Source of the DNA: Flavimaribacter sediminis
Lineage (GTDB): Bacteria; Pseudomonadota; Alphaproteobacteria; Rhizobiales; Rhizobiaceae
DNA length: 64,000 nucleotides
NCBI RefSeq assembly: GCF_019492055.1
Contig: NZ_JAICBX010000001.1
Span: 372,001 to 436,000 of the forward strand
Reading direction: 5' to 3'
Positions within the stretch are counted from its first letter, which is position 1. Every line of letters starts with the position of its first letter. The notes under the pieces are model-generated. The model was not told the DNA's origin. It saw only the letters and a list, made by a program, of their open reading frames with translations, and made no database searches. The position numbers and the translations under genes are program-made. Positions 41,560-50,639 of the stretch are shown here, one piece after another.

Positions 41560-43539
41560 ATGCCAAAGTCGGGCCAAAAGGCCGGCCGGAAGCCGGTTAC
41601 CTTTCCGCAATATCTTGTGCTGAATGCAGAGCGTTACGCCGATCGAACGGCGATGCGCCACAAAAGCTACGGCATCTGGCAGAGCTGGAGCTGGCCCGAA
41701 CTTTTCGAGGAGATCAGGGCGTTCTCGCTGGGTCTGCGCGAACTCGGTCTGAAAAAAGGCGACAAGGTCGCCATTGTCGGCTCCAACCGGCCGCGCCTCT
41801 ACTGGTCTTTCTGCGCGATACAGGCGCTTGGCGGCGTGCCGGTGCCTGTGTATGCCGATTCAGTCGCCGAGGAGATGGTCTACGTCCTCGAGCACGCCGA
41901 AGTCGTCATGGCGATCTGTCAGGATCAGGAGCAGGTCGACAAAGTTCTTTCCATGCAGGACAAGCTTACTTCGCTGCAGCGCGTGCTATACGACGAAGTC
42001 CGCGGCATGCGCGACTACGATCAGGAGCATCTGTTTTCCATCGATTCCATTCAGGCCCGCGGCGCGGAGATTTTCAAATCCTCCGGCGACGCCGACTGGA
42101 TTGAGGCGATCGACAGGGGAGAGGGGGCTGATCTCGCGGTCATGCTCTACACGTCAGGCACGACCGGACGGCCGAAGGGCGTGATGCTTTCTTTCGACAA
42201 TCTGGTGATTTCCGCGCTTAACGGCAATGCGTTCGATCATCTGGACGAGCATGAACAGACGATCGCTTATCTCCCGCTTGCTTGGGTCGGCGATCATATT
42301 TTCTCCTACGCCCAGGCTTATACCGCCGGATATTGCGTTTGCTGCCCGGAAAGTCCGGATACCGTGACCGAAGACCGGCGAGAAATCGCACCGACTTACT
42401 TCTTTGCCCCGCCCCGCGTTTTCGAGATCCTGCTGACACAGATCATGGTCCGCATGGAGGACGCCGGAAAGACCAAGAAGCGCATGTTTGACAACTTCAT
42501 GGCGCATGCGCGCAAGGTTGGCGAACCGATCCTGAACGGCGAGCCCGTGGGGCTGGCGGACCGGATAAAGTACTGGATCGGAGAAATCCTTGTTTACGGC
42601 CCGCTGAAAAACCGCATGGGGTTCAGCGGCCTCAAGGTCGGCTACACTGCGGGCGAGGCGATCGGTCCGGAAATCTTTCGTTTCTATCGAGCGCTCGGGC
42701 TGAACCTGAAGCAGCTCTACGGCCAGACGGAAGCGTCCGTGTACATAACCGCCCAACCCGACGGCGAAATCCGAGCCGACACGGTTGGCAGGCCCTCTCC
42801 GGATGTGGAGATCCGCATCGACGAGGACTCAGGAGAAGTGCTTTACCGTTCTCCTGGCGTATTCCTCGGCTACTACAAGAATGACGAGGCGACCCGCACG
42901 ACCAAGACGGAAGAGGGCTGGGTCCACACCGGCGACGCGGGCTTTTTCGATCAGGAAGGCCACCTCAAGATCATCGACCGGGCCAAGGATGTCGGCAAGC
43001 TGGCCAACGGCAATCTGTTCGCGCCGAAATATATCGAGAACAAGCTCAAATTCTTCCCGAATATCAAGGAGGCCGTGGCCTTTGGCGATGGTCGTCCCTA
43101 TTGCACGGTTTTCCTGAATATCGACCTTACATCCGTCGCGAGCTGGGCCGAGCGCAACAATATTTCCTATGCGTCCTATCAGGAACTCGCCGCTCATCCG
43201 GAGGTCTATCGGATGATGGAAGAACATGTGGATCAGGTGAACCGCGAATTGGCCGCCGAAGAAATGATGGCCGGTTCGCAGATCCATCGCTTTCTCGTGC
43301 TTCACAAAGAACTAGACGCCGATGACGGCGAGCTCACCCGGACCCAGAAGGTGCGGCGCTCCTTCATTTCGGAACGTTACGAGCCGTTGATCGAGGCGCT
43401 TTACGACGGTTCGACCTCCAAACATGTCGAGACGGAAGTCATCTTCGAGGATGGCCGGAAAGGCAAGATCGCCGCGACCGTGGAGATCCGCGAAATGAAG
43501 GAACACGCACCCAGCTTTGCGAAGGAGGCTGCGGAATGA
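41560..43539 (+). CDS. AMP-forming acyl-CoA ligase (long-chain type)
   Basis: 659 residues of the ANL superfamily, of the long FadD15-like type. P-loop YTSGTTGRPKGVML, the YGQTEASVYI adenylation motif and the GWVHTGDAGFFDQEGHL hinge are present. It makes acyl-CoA from a carboxylic acid, ATP and CoA. It is the first gene of an operon with a complete Liv-type ABC importer and overlaps the ATPase gene by ATGA, so imported acid is probably activated directly. Chain type is unknown; branched short acids are suggested by the adjacent isovaleryl-CoA genes. Confidence 0.88.
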   Translation: MPKSGQKAGRKPVTFPQYLVLNAERYADRTAMRHKSYGIWQSWSWPELFEEIRAFSLGLRELGLKKGDKVAIVGSNRPRLYWSFCAIQALGGVPVPVYADSVAEEMVYVLEHAEVVMAICQDQEQVDKVLSMQDKLTSLQRVLYDEVRGMRDYDQEHLFSIDSIQARGAEIFKSSGDADWIEAIDRGEGADLAVMLYTSGTTGRPKGVMLSFDNLVISALNGNAFDHLDEHEQTIAYLPLAWVGDHIFSYAQAYTAGYCVCCPESPDTVTEDRREIAPTYFFAPPRVFEILLTQIMVRMEDAGKTKKRMFDNFMAHARKVGEPILNGEPVGLADRIKYWIGEILVYGPLKNRMGFSGLKVGYTAGEAIGPEIFRFYRALGLNLKQLYGQTEASVYITAQPDGEIRADTVGRPSPDVEIRIDEDSGEVLYRSPGVFLGYYKNDEATRTTKTEEGWVHTGDAGFFDQEGHLKIIDRAKDVGKLANGNLFAPKYIENKLKFFPNIKEAVAFGDGRPYCTVFLNIDLTSVASWAERNNISYASYQELAAHPEVYRMMEEHVDQVNRELAAEEMMAGSQIHRFLVLHKELDADDGELTRTQKVRRSFISERYEPLIEALYDGSTSKHVETEVIFEDGRKGKIAATVEIREMKEHAPSFAKEAAE

Positions 43540-44372
43540 ACGTTCATGTTCACCCGACGCAAGAGTTTCGGTTCATGCGGCCTGATGACGGGATCAAAAA
43601 AGGCGATCCGCTGCTGGTCGTCGACGACATCTCGCTGTCATTCGGCGGCGTAAAGGCGATCACCGACATATCATTCGACATATTGAAGGGCGAGATCCGC
43701 GCGATTATCGGTCCCAACGGCGCTGGCAAAACCTCGATGCTCAACGTCATCAACGGTTTTTATCATCCGCAAAAGGGCACGATCACCTTTCGTGGTCAGA
43801 AGCGCAGCCGCATGCGACCGCACGAGGCCGCCAATCACGGCATCGCACGCACCTTCCAGAACATCGCGCTGTTTAACGGCATGAGCGTTCTCGACAACAT
43901 CATGACCGGGCGCATCACGCTGATGAAGCGCAACATGCTCTGGCAGGCTCTGTGGCGCGGACCGGCGGAAACCGAGGAAATCGAAAACCGCGAGATTGTC
44001 GAGCGGATCATCGATTTCCTCGAAATCGAATATATTCGAAAAACACCGGTGGGACGGCTGCCCTATGGCCTGCAAAAACGCGTCGAACTCGGACGCGCGC
44101 TGGCAGCCGAACCGTCGCTTCTTCTTCTCGACGAGCCGATGGCCGGCATGAACCTCGAGGAAAAGGAGGACATGAGCCGCTACATCCTCGACGTGAACCA
44201 GCAATTCGGCACGACAATCGCGTTGATCGAACACGATATGGGCGTTGTCATGGATCTTTCCGACCGGGTCGTGGTCCTCGATTACGGCCAGAAGATCGGC
44301 GATGGAACGCCGGACGCGGTGCGCAATAACCAGGATGTCATCGACGCCTATCTCGGAGTTAGCCATGACTGA
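43536..44372 (+). CDS. Branched-chain-type ABC transporter ATP-binding protein (LivG type)
   Basis: 278 residues. Walker A GPNGAGKTSML, Walker B LLLLDEPMAGM and the LivG C-terminal VIDAYLGVSHD are clear; the signature is altered to RLPYGLQKR, common in LivG. It overlaps the ligase gene start-to-stop (ATGA). Powers import with the LivF-type partner at 47924. Confidence 0.9.
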   Translation: MNVHVHPTQEFRFMRPDDGIKKGDPLLVVDDISLSFGGVKAITDISFDILKGEIRAIIGPNGAGKTSMLNVINGFYHPQKGTITFRGQKRSRMRPHEAANHGIARTFQNIALFNGMSVLDNIMTGRITLMKRNMLWQALWRGPAETEEIENREIVERIIDFLEIEYIRKTPVGRLPYGLQKRVELGRALAAEPSLLLLDEPMAGMNLEEKEDMSRYILDVNQQFGTTIALIEHDMGVVMDLSDRVVVLDYGQKIGDGTPDAVRNNQDVIDAYLGVSHD

Positions 44373-44399
44373 CAGGCGCCAGACAGGAGGAGCAGTCAG

Positions 44400-45401
44400 G
44401 TGAGCCCCGCATTCCTGAATTTCATCGAGATTTTCATCAACGGTCTGATGGCCGGGATCATGTATTCTCTCGTTGCCCTCGGCTTTGTGCTGATCTTCAA
44501 GGCGTCCGGCATTTTCAACTTCGCACAAGGCGTCATGGCGCTCTTTGCGGCCTTGACGCTGGTTGGTTTGCAGACGGGTCAGGTTCCGTTTTCCCACCTC
44601 ATTAATGCAATCTTCGGCACGGACATACATGATTGGGGGCCGGGATTGCCGACCTTCCTTGCGATCCTGCTGACCATGGTCGTGATGATCGCGCTAGCGT
44701 GGGTTCTTGAAAAATTCGTTCTCAATCATCTGATCAACCAGGAGCCGATCATTCTGTTTATGGCGACGATAGGACTCGCCTATTTTCTGGAGGGTTTCGG
44801 CGACTTGATGTGGGGATCGGACGTCAAGACGCTTGATGTCGGCTTACCGTCCGGCGGCTCCTTCTGGTGGGAGGACGTGACGCGCGCGTGGGCGCCGGAA
44901 GACGCCGACTACTGGGGCATGTATATCGACAAACTTGACATCAGCGCGACGATCATTGCGGTGGTGCTGGTGACGGCCCTTTCGCTGTTCAGCCAGTACA
45001 CCGCGACCGGCAGGGCGCTGCGCGCCGTCGCCGACGATCATCAGGCGGCCCTGTCCGTCGGCATTTCCCTGCGCAAGATCTGGGTGATCGTCTGGTCGAT
45101 CGCCGGGTTCGTGGCGCTGGTCGCAGGCATCATGTGGGGCTCGAAATCCGGCGTGCAGTTCTCCTTGTCGCTGATCGCGCTCAAGGCTCTGCCTGTGCTG
45201 ATCCTCGGAGGCTTCACATCAATACCGGGCGCCATCGTCGGTGGTCTGATCATCGGTGTCGGCGAAAAGCTCGCCGAAGCTTATATCGGACCGATGGTGG
45301 GTGGCGCCATCGAGAACTGGTTCGCCTATGTGGTGGCGCTCGCCTTCCTGCTGTTCAGACCGCAGGGCCTGTTTGGCGACCGGATCATCGAGCGGATATA
45401 G
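44400..45401 (+). CDS. Branched-chain-type ABC transporter permease (LivH type)
   Basis: 333 residues with about eight membrane helices and the LivH pattern GIMYSLVALGFVLIFKASG near the start. GTG start at 44400 with AGGAGGAGCA upstream. Longer than E. coli LivH by a loop around residues 55-75. The conserved GRALRAVADDHQAALSVGI loop contacts the ATPase. Confidence 0.9.
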   Translation: MSPAFLNFIEIFINGLMAGIMYSLVALGFVLIFKASGIFNFAQGVMALFAALTLVGLQTGQVPFSHLINAIFGTDIHDWGPGLPTFLAILLTMVVMIALAWVLEKFVLNHLINQEPIILFMATIGLAYFLEGFGDLMWGSDVKTLDVGLPSGGSFWWEDVTRAWAPEDADYWGMYIDKLDISATIIAVVLVTALSLFSQYTATGRALRAVADDHQAALSVGISLRKIWVIVWSIAGFVALVAGIMWGSKSGVQFSLSLIALKALPVLILGGFTSIPGAIVGGLIIGVGEKLAEAYIGPMVGGAIENWFAYVVALAFLLFRPQGLFGDRIIERI

Positions 45402-45413
45402 CGGGAGGGAACA

Positions 45414-46490
45414 ATGCTCTATCGTGAAGCAGGCGACTTCAAGACCACCTACCGGGCCGACGAACAGACCTTTCCGATCCGGTCGGAGCGCTGGCTGTTC
45501 TGGACAGTAATGGTGCTGGCCTTCGCCGTCGTTCCCTTCTTCATCAACGACTACTGGAACAAGGCGGTTCTGGTGCCTTTCCTCGTCTGGGCGCTGGCGG
45601 CGCTCGGACTGAACATCCTCACGGGCTATTGTGGCCAGGTGTCGCTTGGCACGGGTGGTTTCATGGCCGTCGGTGCGTTTGCATGCTACAAGATCATGAC
45701 AGCGTTTCCCGATCTCAACATGTTCATCGTGGTCGTGCTTTCAGGATTTGTGACCGCCGGCGTCGGAATACTGTTCGGTCTGCCTTCGCTCCGCATCAAG
45801 GGATTCTATCTCGCCGTGGCGACGCTTGCGGCGCAGTTCTTCCTGATCTGGGTCTTCAACAAGTTTCCATGGTTCTACAACTACTCGGCGTCCGGGCAGA
45901 TCACGGCGCCTGAACGGACGATCCTCGGAATTGCGGTGACAGGCCCGAACTCGCTGCCTTGGGCGACCTATCTGTTCTGTCTGGCGATCGTCTTCGTGTT
46001 CGCCTGGGTGGCGCGCAACCTGACGCGCGGCCGCATCGGCCGATCCTGGATGGCGATCAGGGACATGGATATTGCGGCCGAAATTATTGGCGTGTCGCCG
46101 CTCAGGGCGAAACTGTCCGCTTTCGCCGTATCGTCCTTTTATATCGGCATGGCCGGAGCGCTTTTCTTCTCCGTCTATCTGGGCGCAGCGGAAGTCACCG
46201 AGGCTTTCGGCATCGACAAATCGTTTCTTGCGCTCTTCATGGTGATCATCGGTGGTCTGGGCTCGATCCTCGGCTCCTTTCTGGGAGCCGGGTTCCTGGT
46301 GCTCCTGCCGGTGCTTTTCAAGAACATCATGGTCAACCAGTTCGGCTGGCCGACGGACGTCGCCGCTCATCTGCAGATCATGCTGATCGGCGGTCTCATC
46401 ATATTTTTCCTGATTGTGGAGCCGCACGGGCTGGCGCAGCTCTGGCGCCTGACCAAGGAGAAACTGCGTTTGTGGCCGTTCCCCTACTAG
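45414..46490 (+). CDS. Branched-chain-type ABC transporter permease (LivM type)
   Basis: 358 residues, about nine membrane helices, with GLNILTGYCGQVSLGTGGFMAVGAF-like LivM motif (shown as LNILTGYCGQVSLGTGG) and the RSWMAIRDMDIAAEIIGV coupling loop. Pairs with the LivH-type permease 12 nt upstream. Confidence 0.9.
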   Translation: MLYREAGDFKTTYRADEQTFPIRSERWLFWTVMVLAFAVVPFFINDYWNKAVLVPFLVWALAALGLNILTGYCGQVSLGTGGFMAVGAFACYKIMTAFPDLNMFIVVVLSGFVTAGVGILFGLPSLRIKGFYLAVATLAAQFFLIWVFNKFPWFYNYSASGQITAPERTILGIAVTGPNSLPWATYLFCLAIVFVFAWVARNLTRGRIGRSWMAIRDMDIAAEIIGVSPLRAKLSAFAVSSFYIGMAGALFFSVYLGAAEVTEAFGIDKSFLALFMVIIGGLGSILGSFLGAGFLVLLPVLFKNIMVNQFGWPTDVAAHLQIMLIGGLIIFFLIVEPHGLAQLWRLTKEKLRLWPFPY

Positions 46491-46563
46491 GGGCGCGCGC
46501 CGAAGGAATTCCTTTCGGGAGGAAGGGAATATCGAAATGTCTGTAAACCCCAGGAGGAAAGAC

Positions 46564-47853
46564 ATGAAATTCACGAAAATCGCCATGGCCGGTGTGCTTG
46601 CCGCCATGGTCAGTGCGCCGCCGGCGATGGCCGATCTGGTTTTCCCGGCGCTCAGCTACCGAACCGGTCCCTACGCGCCGAACGGCATCCCCTTCGCCGA
46701 TGGTTACGCCGATTATCTGACGCTGATCAACGAACGTGACGGCGGCATCAACGGCGAGAAGATCCGCCTCGTTGAATGCGAAACCGGCTACAACACGGAA
46801 AAAGGAGTGGAGTGCTATGAATCCACAAAAGGCGAGGGCGCGCTGATCTATCAGCCGTTGTCCACGGGCATCACCTACCAGCTCATTCCCAAGGCGACTG
46901 CAGACGGCATTCCTGTGCATTCCATGGGATATGGTCGCACCTCGGCCGCTAACGGCAAGGTGTTCAAGTGGGTGTTCAACTATCCGGCCACCTACTGGGA
47001 CGGCGCTTCAATTGCCGTCAAGCACATCATGGATCAGGAAGGCGGCGATCTCAGCGGCAAGAAAATTGCGCTCGTTTATCACAATTCCGCCTACGGCAAG
47101 GAGCCGATCCGCACCCTTGAAGAGCTCTCCAAGAAACACGGTTTCGAGCTGATGCTGATCCCGGTCGATCATCCGGGGCAGGAGCAGAAATCGCAGTGGC
47201 TGCAGATTCGCCGCGAACGTCCGGACTATGTTCTGATGTGGGGCTGGGGCGTGATGAACTCGGTCGCCGTCCAGGAAGCCGCCAATATCCGTTTCCCGAT
47301 GGATCACTTCATCGGCATCTGGTGGTCGGGTTCCGAGAACGACGTCGAGCCTGCCGGCGACGGCGCCAACGGCTACAAGGCGCTGGCTCTCGCAAATCCG
47401 GGCGGCGACTATCCGATCTACGAGGATCTTCAGAAATATGTGTACGATTCCGGCAAGGCCGCCGGTGACGGAACCCATACGAAGGAAGTTCTCTACAATC
47501 GCGGTATGTATGCGGCGCTTCTCGCCGTCGAGGCAGCCAAAAAGGCCCAGGAGATCCACGACACCAAGCAGATCGACGCGTCTATGATGCGCGATGGCAT
47601 GGAGGCCCTGGAAATCACTGCGGCCAAGATGACGGAACTCGGCCTTCCGGAATTTGGTCCGGAATTCGCGGTCTCCTGTGAAAACCACGGCGGATCGGGC
47701 GTCGGCAAGATCCAGCAATGGGACGCGAGCGCCGGTGAGTGGAAGGTCATCACTGACTGGATTTCGGCCGATCGCGAGATCGTCGATCCCCTGATTGCCG
47801 AGGACTCTTCGGCTTACGCGCAGGAAAACAACATAGAAGAGCGCTGCAACTAG
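46564..47853 (+). CDS. Branched-chain-type ABC substrate-binding protein (LivK type)
   Basis: 429 residues with signal peptide (MKFTKIAMAGVLAAMVSAPPAMA, cleavage before DLV) and type I binding fold. AGGAGGAAAGAC stands right before ATG 46564. At 429 residues it is longer than amino-acid LivK (about 370), as in binding proteins for aromatic or fatty-type acids. A GAAA-loop hairpin follows. The ligand is probably the acid activated by the ligase at 41560. Confidence 0.9.
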   Translation: MKFTKIAMAGVLAAMVSAPPAMADLVFPALSYRTGPYAPNGIPFADGYADYLTLINERDGGINGEKIRLVECETGYNTEKGVECYESTKGEGALIYQPLSTGITYQLIPKATADGIPVHSMGYGRTSAANGKVFKWVFNYPATYWDGASIAVKHIMDQEGGDLSGKKIALVYHNSAYGKEPIRTLEELSKKHGFELMLIPVDHPGQEQKSQWLQIRRERPDYVLMWGWGVMNSVAVQEAANIRFPMDHFIGIWWSGSENDVEPAGDGANGYKALALANPGGDYPIYEDLQKYVYDSGKAAGDGTHTKEVLYNRGMYAALLAVEAAKKAQEIHDTKQIDASMMRDGMEALEITAAKMTELGLPEFGPEFAVSCENHGGSGVGKIQQWDASAGEWKVITDWISADREIVDPLIAEDSSAYAQENNIEERCN

Positions 47854-47867
47854 CAGCCCCTGACACC

Positions 47868-47893
47868 GCGGCCGGCGAGAAATCGCCGGTCGC
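47868..47893 (+). promoter_or_regulatory. GAAA-tetraloop hairpin between binding-protein and ATPase genes
   Basis: GCGGCCGGCGA pairs with TCGCCGGTCGC (11 pairs, one G-T) around a GAAA loop, 14 nt after the binding-protein stop. No T-run, so likely an mRNA-stabilising or attenuating element, like the one after the TRAP binding-protein gene. Confidence 0.6.
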
Positions 47894-47923
47894 TACCGGA
47901 CATAATGCGGGACTCGCAAGGCC

Positions 47924-48748
47924 ATGCTTCAGAAAGTCGACGACACAGCGCCGATCCTCAGAATCAACAATATCGAGGTCATCTACAATCACGTGGTCCT
48001 GGTGCTGAAGGGTGTTTCCCTGACCGTGCCGCGCGGCGGCATCGTGGCTATCCTCGGCGCAAACGGCGCCGGCAAGACGACGACGCTCAAGGCCGTATCG
48101 AACCTTTTGAAGGCCGAGCGCGGCGAAGTGACGAAGGGCAATATCCAGTTCGAGGGAAACGAGATACAGGAACTGTCGCCGTCGGATCTCGTGAAACGGG
48201 GATGTATTCAGGTCATGGAAGGCCGCCATTGCTTCGGTCATCTGACGATTGAGGAAAACCTCATGACCGGCGCCTATACCCGAAGCGACGGCAGAGCCAG
48301 GATCCAGGACGATCTGGAGATGGTCTATACCTATTTTCCGCGGCTGAAGGAGCGCCGAAAGTCGCTGGCGGGTTACACCTCCGGAGGCGAGCAGCAGATG
48401 TGCGCCATCGGCCGGGCGCTGATGTCGCGGCCTTCGACCATTCTGCTCGACGAACCGTCGATGGGGCTTGCGCCTCAACTGGTCGAGGAGATCTTCGAGA
48501 TCGTCAAGAGCCTGAACAGCAATGAGGGCGTCTCGTTTCTGCTCGCCGAGCAGAACACCAATATCGCGCTCAAATACGCCACTTACGGCTATATCCTCGA
48601 ATCCGGCCGGATTGTTCTCGACGGAAGGGCGGATGAGCTGCGTGAGAACGAGGACGTGAAGGAATTTTACCTCGGCGTTGGCGGAGAAGGCCGAAAGTCC
48701 TTCCGTGACGTCAAGCATTACAAGCGGCGCAAGCGTTGGCTGTCATAG
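47924..48748 (+). CDS. Branched-chain-type ABC transporter ATP-binding protein (LivF type)
   Basis: 274 residues. Walker A GANGAGKTTTLK, signature TSGGEQQMCAIGRAL, Walker B TILLDEPSMGLAP. The C-terminus has about 25 extra basic residues (KHYKRRKRW). Last gene of the ligase/ABC operon; the TetR gene begins about 90 nt on. Confidence 0.9.
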   Translation: MLQKVDDTAPILRINNIEVIYNHVVLVLKGVSLTVPRGGIVAILGANGAGKTTTLKAVSNLLKAERGEVTKGNIQFEGNEIQELSPSDLVKRGCIQVMEGRHCFGHLTIEENLMTGAYTRSDGRARIQDDLEMVYTYFPRLKERRKSLAGYTSGGEQQMCAIGRALMSRPSTILLDEPSMGLAPQLVEEIFEIVKSLNSNEGVSFLLAEQNTNIALKYATYGYILESGRIVLDGRADELRENEDVKEFYLGVGGEGRKSFRDVKHYKRRKRWLS

Positions 48749-48800
48749 CGGACTGGACGTCGGGAGAGTGTTGACCTGCGCAAGCCGGCCCGCTACGAAT

Positions 48801-48814
48801 TAAACGTACGTTCA
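48801..48814. promoter_or_regulatory. TetR-type operator upstream of the TetR/isovaleryl-CoA operon
   Basis: TAAACGTACGTTCA, with the perfect palindrome AACGTACGTT at its centre, 26 nt before the tetR ATG. TTGACC at 48771-48776 gives a -35, so the site covers the expected transcription start. Shared with 41463-41476. Confidence 0.7.
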
Positions 48815-48840
48815 TTTATTTAACTGCGCATCGTGCAATT

Positions 48841-49461
48841 ATGGTGCGCCTGGATGGTTCGATGGCGCGCAAGGTAGGATCGGTTGGAACGGAGACTGCC
48901 GACAAGGTGCGGCAGACTGCGCTTCTTCTGTTTGCGCGACACGGCTATGCGGCGGTGTCGATGCGGCAGATTGCCCGGCAGATCGATTTGCAGGCTGGCG
49001 CCATCTACAACCATTTCCCGACCAAACAGCAATTGCTTCGAGATCTGCTCGTATCCCATATGGAGCGTCTGTTGGCGGCGTGGGACGCGGAAGGGGTGGA
49101 AGGACTTCCGGCCGGAGAGGCTCTGGTCGCTTTCGTGCGGTTTCATCTTCGCTATCACACGCAATGCGGTGAGGAAGTCTTCATATCCTACATGGAGCTC
49201 CGCAATCTGGAGGAAGAAAATTTCCTCGATATCGAAGCCTTGCGCAAGCGCTATGAAAAGGGGCTGCAAGACATTCTCGAACGCGGCGTGGCAGACGGAA
49301 CTTTTCGGATCTCCGATCCGCGTGTGACGACCATGGCGCTGATCGCCATGCTGACCGGCGTCACCAACTGGTATCGGAGCAACGGTCGGTTGTCGCTCGG
49401 CGAGATTGAGGCGCTATACGTGGGAATGATATCCGGCACAGTCGGACTGAAGGAGGTGTAG
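48841..49461 (+). CDS. TetR-family transcriptional regulator
   Basis: 206 residues. N-terminal helix-turn-helix (AAVSMRQIARQIDLQAGAIYNHFPTKQQLL) and a TetR_C ligand domain of the AcrR/FadR-like kind. It is 3 nt before the isovaleryl-CoA dehydrogenase gene and so in the same operon. It probably represses its own operon and the ligase/ABC operon through the shared palindrome, with an acyl-CoA as ligand. ATG 48841 gives a 20-residue tail before the HTH; ATG 48862 is also possible. Confidence 0.85.
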   Translation: MVRLDGSMARKVGSVGTETADKVRQTALLLFARHGYAAVSMRQIARQIDLQAGAIYNHFPTKQQLLRDLLVSHMERLLAAWDAEGVEGLPAGEALVAFVRFHLRYHTQCGEEVFISYMELRNLEEENFLDIEALRKRYEKGLQDILERGVADGTFRISDPRVTTMALIAMLTGVTNWYRSNGRLSLGEIEALYVGMISGTVGLKEV

Positions 49462-49464
49462 GCG

Positions 49465-50628
49465 ATGTTTACGACGGGTATGGCGTTTGGACTGGGTGAG
49501 GAAGTCGATCTTCTTCGCGACACCGTCCATCGTTTCGCACAGGAAAAGATCGCTCCGCAGGCGGCCGAAATCGACAGCAGCAACCAGTTTCCGACGGAGC
49601 TTTGGACCGAACTCGGGTCTCTCGGTCTCCTTGGCATGACGGCTGATCCGGATTATGGCGGCACGGGCATGGGATATCTCGCCCATACCGTGGCGATGGA
49701 GGAGATTTCCCGCGCGTCCGCCTCTGTTGGACTGTCTTACGGCGCCCACTCCAACCTCTGTGTCAATCAGATCAACCGCTGGGGCACAAAGGAGCAAAAG
49801 GAACGTTATTTACCTGCGCTGTGCAGCGGAGATAACGTCGGCGCTCTGGCCATGTCCGAGCCTGGCGCCGGATCGGATGTGGTTTCGATGAAGCTGCGGG
49901 CGGAGGCGCGAAACGACCGCTTCGTGCTCAACGGCAACAAGATGTGGATCACCAATGGTCCGGACGCCGACACGCTGGTCGTTTACGCAAAGACCGACAT
50001 GGAAGCGGGGCCAAAGGGCATCACGGCGTTCCTGATCGAAAAATCGATGAGCGGATTTTCCACGGCCCAGAAACTCGACAAGCTGGGCATGCGCGGCTCC
50101 AACACCTGCGAACTGGTGTTCGAGGATTGCGAAGTGCCATATGAAAATGTCCTGGGTGAAGTGGGGCAGGGGGTCCGTATTTTGATGTCGGGTCTTGATT
50201 ATGAGCGTGTCGTTCTGGCTGGCGGTCCGGTTGGCATCATGGCTGCGGCCATGGATGTCGTCATGCCCTATGTGCACGAACGGCGGCAGTTCGACACGCC
50301 GATCGGGGAATTCCAGTTGATGCAGGGCAAGCTTGCCGACATGTATACGACCATGAACGCCTGCCGGGCCTATGTCTACGCCGTGGCCAGCGCCTGCGAT
50401 CGCGGCGAAACGACACGGAAGGACGCGGCCGGCTGCATTCTATACGCCGCGGAAAAGGCGACGCAGGTCGCGCTCGAGGCCATCCAGACGCTCGGCGGCA
50501 ACGGGTATATCAACGAATACTCAACGGGCCGTCTGTTGCGTGACGCCAAGCTCTACGAGATTGGCGCCGGGACGTCGGAAATCAGGCGCATGCTGATCGG
50601 CCGCGAAATGTTCGCCGAAACCGCCTGA
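49465..50628 (+). CDS. liuA: Isovaleryl-CoA dehydrogenase
   Basis: 387 residues, normal length. It oxidises isovaleryl-CoA to 3-methylcrotonyl-CoA with FAD. Two features mark this member among acyl-CoA dehydrogenases: the catalytic Glu lies in [14 protein letters not shown], and the usual Glu near the C-terminus is replaced in [22 protein letters not shown] and [10 protein letters not shown] are the family's FAD and substrate loops. Followed by the carboxylase genes at 11 nt. GGAG GTGTAGGCG precedes the ATG. Confidence 0.93.
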   Translation: MFTTGMAFGLGEEVDLLRDTVHRFAQEKIAPQAAEIDSSNQFPTELWTELGSLGLLGMTADPDYGGTGMGYLAHTVAMEEISRASASVGLSYGAHSNLCVNQINRWGTKEQKERYLPALCSGDNVGALAMSEPGAGSDVVSMKLRAEARNDRFVLNGNKMWITNGPDADTLVVYAKTDMEAGPKGITAFLIEKSMSGFSTAQKLDKLGMRGSNTCELVFEDCEVPYENVLGEVGQGVRILMSGLDYERVVLAGGPVGIMAAAMDVVMPYVHERRQFDTPIGEFQLMQGKLADMYTTMNACRAYVYAVASACDRGETTRKDAAGCILYAAEKATQVALEAIQTLGGNGYINEYSTGRLLRDAKLYEIGAGTSEIRRMLIGREMFAETA

Positions 50629-50639
50629 CCGGGAACGCC

